DNA of 39,378 bases from Marinobacterium lutimaris (lineage in GTDB: Bacteria; Pseudomonadota; Gammaproteobacteria; Pseudomonadales; Balneatricaceae). The notes under the pieces are model-generated. The model was not told the DNA's origin. It saw only the letters and a list, made by a program, of their open reading frames with translations, and did no database searches. Below, one piece after another: positions 15,803 to 23,600 of this stretch (position 1 is its first letter; each line of letters begins with the position of its first letter). The stretch is taken from the NCBI RefSeq assembly GCF_900108065.1, contig NZ_FNVQ01000011.1:1-39378 (forward strand). The letters run 5' to 3'. A program made the translations under genes and the position numbers.

Positions 15803-16759
15803 ATGCAGAAAATTGTCTTTCTTGACCGGGGTACCCTCGGGCCAAGTGTTCAGGTGAATCGTCCCCGGATCGAACATCAGTGGACCGAATACGAGGCGAC
15901 AAGCGCCGATGAGGTGGTGTCGCGCCTGGACGGTGCGCAGGTTGCCATAACCAACAAGGTGCCGCTGCGCAGCAGAACGCTTGAGTTATTACCGGATCTG
16001 AAACTGATCGTGGTGGCGGCCACCGGATATGACGTGATCGACATGGATTACTGTCGTGCACACGGGATTACCGTCTGTAACGTGCGTGGATATGCCCACA
16101 ACACAGTGCCCGAGCATACGCTGGCGCTGATCTTCGCCCTGCGCCGTTCACTGGTGGGTTATCGCCAGGATGTTATGGCCGGTGAGTGGCAGAAATCGGG
16201 GCAGTTCTGCTTCTTTAACCACCCCATTTCCGACCTTGCCGGATCGACCCTTGGAATCATCGGCAAGGGCGTATTGGGACAGGCGGTGGGCCGGCTCGGT
16301 GAAGCGCTGGGGATGCGGGTGCAATATGCCGCGTTCAAGGATGCGACTCAGCCAGAACCTGGTTTTGTGGCGTTCGACGAATTCTTGCGCAGTAGCGATA
16401 TCATCTCGCTGCACTGTCCGTTAACCCCGCAGACCCGTGACTTGCTGGCGTTTGATGAATTCAGGCAGATGGAGCGCAAGCCGCTGCTGATCAATACCGG
16501 TCGGGGTGGCCTGGTCAACGAAGCAGATTGTGTACGTGCTCTGGATGAGGGGCTGATCTCCGGTATCGGCTTTGACTGTCTGACCTCGGAGCCGATGAAC
16601 GACGAACATCCTTTCCATGCCATCCTTGCGCGTCCCAACGTTATCGTGACGCCTCACGTGGCCTGGGCCAGTGCAGAAGCGATGCAGACGCTTTGGGACC
16701 AGGTGGTTTCTCATATCGATAACTACGTCGCTGGTAGCCCAACCAACGTACTTAACTGA
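15803..16759 (+). CDS. D-2-hydroxyacid dehydrogenase, hydroxypyruvate/glyoxylate-reductase (HprA)-like
   Basis: A 318-residue D-isomer-specific 2-hydroxyacid dehydrogenase. NAD is bound by GKGVLG in the GxGxxG loop (154-159), and the catalytic triad is R234 (NTGRGGL), E263 (LTSEP) and H285 (TPHVAW). NVRGYAHNTVPEH is typical of the glycerate dehydrogenase/hydroxypyruvate reductase branch. The probable reaction is hydroxypyruvate to D-glycerate, which the glycerate 2-kinase in the window could then phosphorylate. I chose the ATG after AAAGG, because upstream in-frame codons overlap the terminator region. It precedes the transketolase gene by 54 bases, probably in one operon. Confidence 0.88.
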   Translation: MQKIVFLDRGTLGPSVQVNRPRIEHQWTEYEATSADEVVSRLDGAQVAITNKVPLRSRTLELLPDLKLIVVAATGYDVIDMDYCRAHGITVCNVRGYAHNTVPEHTLALIFALRRSLVGYRQDVMAGEWQKSGQFCFFNHPISDLAGSTLGIIGKGVLGQAVGRLGEALGMRVQYAAFKDATQPEPGFVAFDEFLRSSDIISLHCPLTPQTRDLLAFDEFRQMERKPLLINTGRGGLVNEADCVRALDEGLISGIGFDCLTSEPMNDEHPFHAILARPNVIVTPHVAWASAEAMQTLWDQVVSHIDNYVAGSPTNVLN

Positions 16760-16813
16760 TTCAGCGGCTGGCTCGGTCTAACTGTCGCCAGCACACCTTG
16801 GAGGTCCTGAGAG

Positions 16814-18793
16814 ATGAAAAAACAACAAAATAACGCTCTCGCCAATGCGATCCGGATGTTGTCCGTCGATGCAATTGTGCGTGCAGGAGAGGGGCACCAA
16901 GGCGTACCTCTTGGCATGGCAGAGATCGCCACCGCTCTGTTCACTGAACATCTCAAGTTCAACCCCGAAGATCCCACCTGGCCGGACAGAGACCGTTTTG
17001 TGCTCTCCAACGGACATGGCTCCATGTTGCTGTATTCGCTCCTCTACCTCACTGGCTATGAAGAGGTAACCCTGGATGCGGTGAAGAACTTCCGAGTGCT
17101 GGGCTCGGTGTGTGCAGGCCACCCGGAATTTGAGCAGACGGCAGGAATTGAAGTCACCACCGGGCTGTTGGGGCAGGGGATCGCCAATGCCATGGGAATG
17201 GCTGTCGCTGAAGCTTATCTCCGCGCCCGCTTTGGCACCGAACTGGTGGATCATTATACCTATGCATTTGTTGGCGACGGCTGTCTGCAGGAGGGGATCG
17301 GGCAGGAGATGATCTCGCTTGCCGGCCATCTGGAACTAGGCAAGCTGATCCTATTTTGGGACGACAACAGGATTACTGATGACGGCAGTACAGAGCTGTC
17401 GATCAGCGAAGATGTGGCGCAACGCTTCCGCGTCGGCCAGTGGCACGTGATCGAAGTCGATGGCCACGATCAGGTAGCGGTATCCGAGGCGATCGTACAG
17501 GCGAAAGCGGATCCGAGGCCCTCGTTAATCGCCTGCCGTACGGTGATCGGCCGCGGTATCCCCCGTGTTCAGGGCCAACGTGGAGGGCATAGCGCACGCC
17601 TGTTCAACGATGACGCCGATGCCACACGTGAGTATCTCGACTGGCACCATGCCCCCTTCGAAATTCCTGACGATCTGCTGCAGTCCTGGCGTGAAGCGGG
17701 TCGCCGTACCCGGGCTGACTACGATAGCTGGCAGCAACGCCTGAACAAACTGTCGGCGGCGGAGCGGTACGAGTGGGACCGGGTGCAGGCAGGAAAGCTA
17801 CCTGAAGGCTGGCGTGAGGTGCTGCATCAATACAAACAGAATGTATCCAGAGAGGAAGGGGCAAAGCCGGGGATTTTTGCCTCCGCTGAAATCAATGACC
17901 TTTTGTGCGATGTGCTGCCGGAACGCATGGTCGGCTGCGCGGACCTGGAAGCTCCGACCTCTCATAAGCGCAGCCAGCGTGCGTTTACTCCCGATGACCG
18001 GGGCGGCTCCTATATCCACTGCGGTATCCGTGAACACCTGATGGGTGCCATGTCCAACGGCATGGCTGCCCATGGTGGAGTGATGCCTCTGGCGGTGACC
18101 TATCTGGCCTTTTCCGACTATGAACGCCCCGCCATGCGTATGGCGGCGTTGATGGGTCTACCGGTGAGGTTTGTGTTCAGCCATGACTCGATCGGCGTGG
18201 GGCGCAACGGACCGACCCATCAGCCGGTGGAAATTCTGGCTTCACTAAGGGCGATGCCGAACATGCTGGTGATGCGCCCCGCCGATGCGGTCGAGGCGGC
18301 TGAGTGCTGGGAGGTGGCGCTGGGGCATCGAACCGGTCCTGCCAGCCTGGTGTTTGCCAAGCAGGAACTACCGGCTGTTTGTGGCGCAGAAGCAACGGAG
18401 AACCGTTCACGCCGCGGTGCCTACGTGCTGCACGAAGCAGAGGAGGGCGAACGCCAGGTAACGCTGTTGGCAACAGGTTCAGAGGTCAGTATTGCTGTTG
18501 CAGCGCGTCGTGAACTACAGCAGCAGGGGATCGCTACAGCGGTTGTTTCAATGCCCTGTTGGGAGTTGTTTGAAGCACAGGACACTGAGTATAAAAAACA
18601 GGTACTCGGAGTGGACACTGTCAGGGTGGGTGTCGAAGCGGCATTACGATTTGGCTGGGATCAATATCTCGGAGAGCGGGGTGGGTTTGTCGGCATGACT
18701 GGCTTCGGTCTGTCGGGTGGCGTCGAGGAGCTGTACCAGCACTTTGGCATTACCCCAGAAGCGGTTGTCGAGAAGGTAAAAACGCTGCTGTAA
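16814..18793 (+). CDS. tkt: Full-length transketolase with atypical substrate pocket
   Basis: A 659-residue transketolase of normal length with all three domains. Cofactor residues are intact: H28, H68, H103, GDG (155-157), DDN (183-185), H259, and catalytic E407 in GIREH. Substrate-contact positions differ when aligned by eye with E. coli TktA: D469 becomes N465 (GRNGPTHQP in place of GEDGPTHQP), R520 becomes K516, and R358 becomes I354, while H457 and H469 are kept. In the known enzymes these residues hold the sugar phosphate and the C2 hydroxyl, so a non-standard donor or acceptor is likely. It lies between a hydroxypyruvate reductase-like gene and ppc, and is the second transketolase in the window. 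Hydroxypyruvate is a known irreversible donor for this family. Confidence 0.93.
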   Translation: MKKQQNNALANAIRMLSVDAIVRAGEGHQGVPLGMAEIATALFTEHLKFNPEDPTWPDRDRFVLSNGHGSMLLYSLLYLTGYEEVTLDAVKNFRVLGSVCAGHPEFEQTAGIEVTTGLLGQGIANAMGMAVAEAYLRARFGTELVDHYTYAFVGDGCLQEGIGQEMISLAGHLELGKLILFWDDNRITDDGSTELSISEDVAQRFRVGQWHVIEVDGHDQVAVSEAIVQAKADPRPSLIACRTVIGRGIPRVQGQRGGHSARLFNDDADATREYLDWHHAPFEIPDDLLQSWREAGRRTRADYDSWQQRLNKLSAAERYEWDRVQAGKLPEGWREVLHQYKQNVSREEGAKPGIFASAEINDLLCDVLPERMVGCADLEAPTSHKRSQRAFTPDDRGGSYIHCGIREHLMGAMSNGMAAHGGVMPLAVTYLAFSDYERPAMRMAALMGLPVRFVFSHDSIGVGRNGPTHQPVEILASLRAMPNMLVMRPADAVEAAECWEVALGHRTGPASLVFAKQELPAVCGAEATENRSRRGAYVLHEAEEGERQVTLLATGSEVSIAVAARRELQQQGIATAVVSMPCWELFEAQDTEYKKQVLGVDTVRVGVEAALRFGWDQYLGERGGFVGMTGFGLSGGVEELYQHFGITPEAVVEKVKTLL

Positions 18794-18901
18794 ATGGCTG
18801 ACATATGTAACCCAAATAGGTAACCCATATTGCAGTTCCTGACCTGGCTGTCGTCGAGCGGCGGTGGGGGCAGGACTGCGCGGTTATAAAACCTCCCCGA
18901 C

Positions 18902-18923
18902 TTAGGTGTGAATTAGGTGTGAA
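18902..18923 (+). repeat. Tandem 11-bp duplication carrying the ppc ribosome site
   Basis: TTAGGTGTGAA occurs twice head to tail just before the ppc start. Each copy carries AGGTG; the copy nearer the gene is about eight bases from the ATG. The upstream copy could be a standby ribosome site or simply a small slippage duplication. Confidence 0.6.
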
Positions 18924-18928
18924 ACACG

Positions 18929-21565
18929 ATGAATAATTTTGTTCACGACCTCAAGGCGCCGCTGCGAGAGAACGTTCGCCTGCTGGGACGACTGCTTGGT
19001 AATACCATTCGACGCGACTGTGGCGACGAATTTCTAGCCAAGGTGGAAACCATCCGCATGCTGTCCAAGGATGCTCGCCGGGGCAAGGCGCGCACGGAGG
19101 ATCTGATCGCGGCGCTCAAGGGGCTGAAAGAGGACGAGCTGATCCCCATGGCGCGGGCGTTCAGCCAATTCCTGAATTTAGCCAACCTGGCCGAAGAGCA
19201 TCACCGGGTGCGGCGTCGTAGCAGTCTGGTGGTATCTAGGCCGGACCCCTATGCGCTGGGGCAGGTGCTGGACGATACCCTGGCGCACGGCATCGATGCC
19301 GACACCTTGGCAAAAAAAGCCGCCGAGTTGCAGGTGGAACTGGTACTGACTGCCCACCCGACCGAAGTTAATCGGCGTACGTTTATCCAGAAGTACGACC
19401 AAATGGCTGACAAGCTGGCCAGCCTGGATCAGGAGCATCCGCTCAGTCACCGCTATCAGGATATCGAAGATCGGCTGCAGCAACTGATCAGTGAGGCCTG
19501 GTACACCAATGAAATTCGCACGGAACGGCCGACACCGGTTGACGAGGCCAAGTGGGGATTCGCTGTCATCGAGAGCTCACTCTGGCATGCCCTGCCGGTA
19601 TTCCTGCGCAATTTTGATCGTGAACTGGAGCGGGTTTCCGGGCAGAGGTTGCCCTGGAATGCAGCGCCGATCAGCTTTGCGTCATGGATGGGGGGCGACC
19701 GGGATGGCAACCCCAATGTGACCGCCAGGGTCACCGAAGAGGTGCTGCTCCTGTCCAACTGGATGGCTGCTGACCTGTTCCTCAAGGATATTGAACAGCT
19801 ACGGCAGGAACTGTCCATGAGCCGTGTCAGCAAGGAGCTGCAGGACTCGATCGGCTGCAGCCGTGAACCCTACCGCGCACTGCTCCGCGAAGTTCGCCGT
19901 AAGCTGGCCAACACCCGGGACTGGGCCGAGCGGTGTATTCGTCAGGGCTGGGTGCCTCTGGAGGATGGCTATGCCAGCAATCAAGAGCTGGTTGAGCCGC
20001 TGTTACTCTGTGATCGCAGTTTACGCGAGGTTGGAATGGACGAGATCGCGGACGGCAGCTTGCGCGATATCCTGCGCCGTGTAGCGGCTTTTGGCCTCAC
20101 CCTGACTAGGCTGGATATCCGCCAGAATGCAGAACGCCATGCGGAGGTTTTTGCAGAACTCACAGCGTATTACGGCTGGGGGGATTATCACTCCTGGAGT
20201 GAAACAGAAAAGCAGGCGTTTCTGCTGAAAGAGATGGATAGCCAGCGTCCTCTGCTGCCCAAAGACTGGCAGCCCGATGCGGCTGTGCAGGAAGTGCTGG
20301 ATACGTTTACGGTGATTGCGCGTCAGCACCCGGAAGCGCTGGGCAGCTATGTGATCTCCATGGCCAGCAGCCCCTCCGATGTATTGGCGGTAAGGCTACT
20401 GCTGAAGGAGCAGGGGGTTCAGTTTCCGATGCGGATCGTTCCCCTGTTTGAGACTTTGGCTGACCTGGATAACGCCGCAGGCTGTGTGGCCGATCTGCTC
20501 GATACATTGGAGTACCGCCGTTATTGTGGCGACCATCAGGAGGTGATGATCGGTTACTCCGACTCATCTAAGGATGCCGGCACTCTGGCCGCCTCCTGGG
20601 GGCAGTATCGCGCCCAGGAAGCGCTAACGCAGGTGTGCAAGGAGCGGGGTGTCAAACTGACACTGTTCCATGGCCGTGGCGGTACCGTGGGGCGCGGAGG
20701 CGGTCCCAGCCACAGTGCGATACTCAGCCAGCCGCCGCATTCGGTGAACGGTACCCTGCGCGTTACTGAACAGGGTGAGATGATCCGTTTGAAGTTCGGT
20801 ATGCCTGAGATCGCGGTGCGCAATATGGAGCTTTATGCCAGCTCTGTGCTGGAAGCGAGTCTAGCCCCTTCACCTGCGCCCAAAGCAGAATGGCGGGGCC
20901 TGGTAGACCGTATGGCGGATGAGGCCCACGGAATCTATCGTGGTGTGGTGCGCGAGAACGATCTGTTTGTGTCCTATTTCCGGCAAATCACACCGGAACA
21001 GGAGTTGGCTAAATTGCCCCTGGGAAGCCGTCCCGCCAAGCGTAATGTGCATGGCGGAGTGGAAAGTCTGCGTGCGATTCCCTGGATTTTTGCATGGACC
21101 CAGATACGCCTGATGTTGCCTGCCTGGCTTGGCAGTGCCGCGATCGAAAAGGCGCTGGACAGCGAGGACGCAGAGACTCTGCAAGAGATGCGTGAGCACT
21201 GGCCCTTTTTTCGAACCTACACGGATATGCTGGAGATGGTGCTGGCAAAATCAGAGTCGGATATTGCGGCCTATTATGAGCAGCGCCTGGTCGATCCTGT
21301 CCTGCAGCCCCTGGGGACTGAACTGCGTCAGCGTCTGCAGAACGCACAGGCGATGATCAAGCGGCTTACCGGCAACGCAGAGCTGCTGCAGAATAATCCG
21401 GTTGTGCGTCAGTCGATTGATGTGCGTAACCCCTATATCGATCCGTTGCATTACCTCCAGGCCGAGTTGCTATACAGGGAGCGCACCGCGTCCAATCAGG
21501 TAGTGGAACAGGCCTTGATGGTGACAATGACTGGGATAGCAGCAGGGATGAGGAACACGGGGTGA
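18929..21565 (+). CDS. ppc: Phosphoenolpyruvate carboxylase
   Basis: An 878-residue PEP carboxylase, close to the bacterial length (E. coli 883). It carries catalytic H143 in LTAHPTEVNRRT, GGDRDGNPNV, the loop FHGRGGTVGRGGGP (about 580-593), and the conserved C-terminal MRNTG that reaches the active site. It adds bicarbonate to PEP to form oxaloacetate. It follows tkt by 135 bases on the same strand. It may be a housekeeping gene that borders the catabolic cluster, or a real partner taking PEP made from glycerate; the sequence alone cannot decide. It marks the last clear host gene before the mobile region. Confidence 0.97.
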   Translation: MNNFVHDLKAPLRENVRLLGRLLGNTIRRDCGDEFLAKVETIRMLSKDARRGKARTEDLIAALKGLKEDELIPMARAFSQFLNLANLAEEHHRVRRRSSLVVSRPDPYALGQVLDDTLAHGIDADTLAKKAAELQVELVLTAHPTEVNRRTFIQKYDQMADKLASLDQEHPLSHRYQDIEDRLQQLISEAWYTNEIRTERPTPVDEAKWGFAVIESSLWHALPVFLRNFDRELERVSGQRLPWNAAPISFASWMGGDRDGNPNVTARVTEEVLLLSNWMAADLFLKDIEQLRQELSMSRVSKELQDSIGCSREPYRALLREVRRKLANTRDWAERCIRQGWVPLEDGYASNQELVEPLLLCDRSLREVGMDEIADGSLRDILRRVAAFGLTLTRLDIRQNAERHAEVFAELTAYYGWGDYHSWSETEKQAFLLKEMDSQRPLLPKDWQPDAAVQEVLDTFTVIARQHPEALGSYVISMASSPSDVLAVRLLLKEQGVQFPMRIVPLFETLADLDNAAGCVADLLDTLEYRRYCGDHQEVMIGYSDSSKDAGTLAASWGQYRAQEALTQVCKERGVKLTLFHGRGGTVGRGGGPSHSAILSQPPHSVNGTLRVTEQGEMIRLKFGMPEIAVRNMELYASSVLEASLAPSPAPKAEWRGLVDRMADEAHGIYRGVVRENDLFVSYFRQITPEQELAKLPLGSRPAKRNVHGGVESLRAIPWIFAWTQIRLMLPAWLGSAAIEKALDSEDAETLQEMREHWPFFRTYTDMLEMVLAKSESDIAAYYEQRLVDPVLQPLGTELRQRLQNAQAMIKRLTGNAELLQNNPVVRQSIDVRNPYIDPLHYLQAELLYRERTASNQVVEQALMVTMTGIAAGMRNTG

Positions 21566-21636
21566 CTGCTCCCCGCCCTGACGGACGGGCCGTCAAACTT
21601 CCTAGTCGTCTACCGACGAGCAATCGGAGTTACCGC

Positions 21637-22032
21637 TCAATGCAACTTCCGGTTAGCATCGATCTGGTTCTTAGTCCTTTCCAGAGCCGCGCTGTATTCG
21701 TGCTGGCTCCCCGAAGAATCTACGGCGGAAACAGCAGTAGCCAAAGCCTGAAGATTTCGTTCGGCCGCATTGAACTGTTTCTGAAGGCTCAGCAACTCCC
21801 TGTAGTAGTTGGAGTTCGATCGGATCTTGTCAGTGTCCGCGGTGGGTACTGGGATACCGATGCCGTCAAAAATACCGAATTCTTCGAAGCGCTGAATGGC
21901 CATCGGATGGTCAGGAATGATGACGACCGTGGTCCAGTCCGGTCGTAGAGGAGCGGAGTAGATATGCAGTCGGCAACCAATAGCCGCGGCGGAGGATTTA
22001 AGCTGTTTGATCAGCTGCGGGACAGACATCAT
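21637..22032 (-). CDS. Hypothetical protein, not recognised
   Basis: A 131-residue protein that I do not recognise. The first 60 residues look like a small globular fold (IYSAPLRPDWTTVVIIPDHPMAIQRF in short pieces), and residues about 75-130 are rich in charged and alanine/leucine residues and probably helical or coiled coil. There is no signal peptide or transmembrane segment. AGAGG precedes two consecutive ATG codons; spacing favours the second (22029). It is an orphan between ppc and the antitoxin gene, in a leftward orientation opposite to both, and is probably accessory. It ends 71 bases from the ppc stop, with no clear terminator between. Confidence 0.6.
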   Translation of the reverse strand: MMSVPQLIKQLKSSAAAIGCRLHIYSAPLRPDWTTVVIIPDHPMAIQRFEEFGIFDGIGIPVPTADTDKIRSNSNYYRELLSLQKQFNAAERNLQALATAVSAVDSSGSQHEYSAALERTKNQIDANRKLH

Positions 22033-22148
22033 TGCCTCTGATGATTGGTTTCAGATGACTCCGAACGATGAGTTTACACGACACATGGTGGGGGATTCTC
22101 CACTTTCTCAACATCATTGGCTGCAGTTCTAATCATAAGGTGATCATC

Positions 22149-22165
22149 TGTAGCAATCTGCTACA
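22149..22165. promoter_or_regulatory. Antitoxin operator overlapping promoter -10
   Basis: TGTAGCA-ATC-TGCTACA is a perfect 7-bp inverted repeat. A TACAAT -10 element (22162-22167) overlaps its right half, 34 bases before the antitoxin ATG, while no strong -35 is seen. Binding by the ParD-like antitoxin here would block the promoter, which is the usual self-repression of type II toxin-antitoxin operons. Confidence 0.65.
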
Positions 22166-22200
22166 ATAGTCTTGAGGTAATTAATTGGGGGGAGTTTCCC

Positions 22201-22620
22201 ATGGCTAAAGCCAGTTCTCCGATGCGTCTGCAGCAGTCGCTTGTTAAAGCAGCACAAGCTGCAGGCAGATTTGAGCATCGTTCTGCTGCTGAGCAGATTG
22301 AGTTCTGGGCTGACGTAGGCAAACGTCTGACCAGTCATTTGAGTGCCATCGAACTCATGGAGTTGTCTGTTGGCCTAGCGAAGATCAAAGTCGAGCCCGC
22401 CGCCGATCCTTTCGTTAATCCAGATGATGTATTCACCCAAATCGAGGCAGAGCGTAGTACCGGTACGTTGAACCAGGGAATCACTACCAGCTCTGTTCGA
22501 TATCAGACATCCAGTCGCTTTCCAGGAAAGCTTGAGCGTATAGACGCTAATGGTGAAGTTATGGTCGGAATGTTCCACAACGGTGTGTTTCAACAAGATG
22601 AGAAAATTGTCGCTGGGTGA
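22201..22620 (+). CDS. ParD-like antitoxin (type II toxin-antitoxin system)
   Basis: A 139-residue protein whose first 65 residues fit the ParD-like antitoxin family (SPMRLQQSLVKAAQAA, RSAAEQIEFWADVGKRL): a short basic DNA-binding strand and helices. The rest is probably the toxin-binding tail. GGGGGGAG lies seven bases before the ATG. It is followed after 21 bases by a zeta-like kinase toxin on the same strand, and an operator covers the promoter, so it should both neutralise the toxin and repress the operon. Pairing of a ParD-like rather than an epsilon-type antitoxin with a zeta-like kinase is notable but known in genomes. Confidence 0.8.
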   Translation: MAKASSPMRLQQSLVKAAQAAGRFEHRSAAEQIEFWADVGKRLTSHLSAIELMELSVGLAKIKVEPAADPFVNPDDVFTQIEAERSTGTLNQGITTSSVRYQTSSRFPGKLERIDANGEVMVGMFHNGVFQQDEKIVAG

Positions 22621-22641
22621 GACAGTGATATTATTCAGATA

Positions 22642-23223
22642 ATGAGAAAGCAACTGTGGGTGTTGGTTGGGGGCAATGGTGCAGGGAAATCGACCTTTTA
22701 TCATCGTTTCCTTGAGCCCAAAGGAATGAAGTTCGTTAATGCGGATGTTCTGGCTAAGCAGTTCTATCCGGAAGCTCCAGAAGCTCATAGCTACGAAGCT
22801 GCAGAGCAGGCAGGTATCCTGCGGGAGCGGATGCTAGCGGAAGGACGCAATTTTGCGTTTGAAACGGTATTTTCCCACCCGTCGAAGATAGATTTTATCG
22901 CCAAAGCCAAGAGCTATGGTTACGAGATCATCATGGTGGTTCTGCATGTTAACGATGTCTCACTTAACAAAGCACGTATTAGTCAGCGCGTGGAAGAAGG
23001 GGGACATTTCGTGCCGGATGAAAAAGTCGAGACACGAATTCCACGCACACTGGCTAATATCAAAGCAGCTATCCCATTGTGTGATCGTGTTCACATTTTG
23101 GACAACTCCAGCTTCGATAGCCCATTTCGCCAAGTTTTAACTATCTCAAACCAAAACGTTGATTATGCTTGCAGTCCGCTCCCTGATTGGGCACAGAATT
23201 TAATTAGGATCTCCTCAGTTTGA
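22642..23223 (+). CDS. Zeta-like P-loop kinase toxin
   Basis: A 193-residue P-loop kinase of the zeta toxin/AAA_33 type. Walker A is GGNGAGKST (10-18), D35 follows in FVNAD, and RNFAFETVFSHPSK, QRVEEGGHFVP, ETRIPRTLANI and HILDNSS match the family order. Zeta toxins phosphorylate UDP-N-acetylglucosamine and block wall synthesis; whether this branch does so is not known. The ATG has almost no Shine-Dalgarno sequence, suggesting weak or coupled translation after the antitoxin. Its stop codon coincides with the beginning of a truncated LysR gene. Confidence 0.85.
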   Translation: MRKQLWVLVGGNGAGKSTFYHRFLEPKGMKFVNADVLAKQFYPEAPEAHSYEAAEQAGILRERMLAEGRNFAFETVFSHPSKIDFIAKAKSYGYEIIMVVLHVNDVSLNKARISQRVEEGGHFVPDEKVETRIPRTLANIKAAIPLCDRVHILDNSSFDSPFRQVLTISNQNVDYACSPLPDWAQNLIRISSV

Positions 23224-23560
23224 AGTCTGGAGGCGGGAACCTCTTCCTATCGCGGTATACGAAAGTGCGAGCCTGGCAAAGCGTGGCGCCATTAATTCAC
23301 TTGCCGTGCAAGGTCGGCGTTATCGGGTGGTCTACAATAGCTCAAGTCTGGCCGGGCAGGTTGCGGCGGTTGAAAGCGGTATTGCTGTTGCTGTGCTAAC
23401 TCGATGTAGTGTTCCTCCACATTTGGAGATCCTTGGCATGGAACAGGGTTTAGGGCCATTAGAGCCGATGGAGGTATCGGTATACCGGAGCAGGGCATCC
23501 CAAGGAAATGCAGCGGTTGATCGCCTCTTTAGTCTCTTGGCCCACACACTCAGGGGGTAA
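23222..23560 (+). pseudogene. LysR-family regulator, C-terminal fragment (5'-truncated)
   Basis: The frame reads VWRREPLPIAVYESASLA, then RRYRVVYNSSSLAGQVAAV, ESGIAVAVLTRCSVPP and a stop. This is the second half of a LysR effector domain, about 112 codons. The DNA-binding domain and about 180 further codons are missing. Homology begins within a few bases of the toxin stop codon, in another frame, so the upstream part was replaced by the toxin-antitoxin module or lost in a deletion. A GTG at 23306 could start a short protein, but it would lack any complete domain. Confidence 0.8.
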
Positions 23561-23576
23561 TCATCTCAATCTACGT

Positions 23577-23600
23577 TGCAGGCTCACCTCTGAGCCTGCA
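23577..23600. terminator. Hairpin overlapping the hipT stop codon (possible bidirectional terminator)
   Basis: TGCAGGCTCA and TGAGCCTGCA form a perfect 10-bp stem with a 4-base loop. It covers the end of hipT and lies 16 bases after the LysR fragment, between convergent transcripts. No T-run is present on either strand, so termination efficiency is uncertain. Confidence 0.45.

Noticed and set aside
15307-15804. 165-codon antisense open frame over the SDR end and terminator
   Set aside because: It reads through a perfect intrinsic terminator and opposes the SDR active-site region.
21570-21605. GC-rich hairpin just after ppc (TGACGG/CCGTCA) as a terminator
   Set aside because: Only a 6-bp stem with no T-run; not strong enough to call.
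23306-23560. Short intact gene from the GTG at 23306
   Set aside because: The reading frame continues upstream with LysR homology and lacks the DNA-binding domain, so it is better read as a truncated pseudogene.
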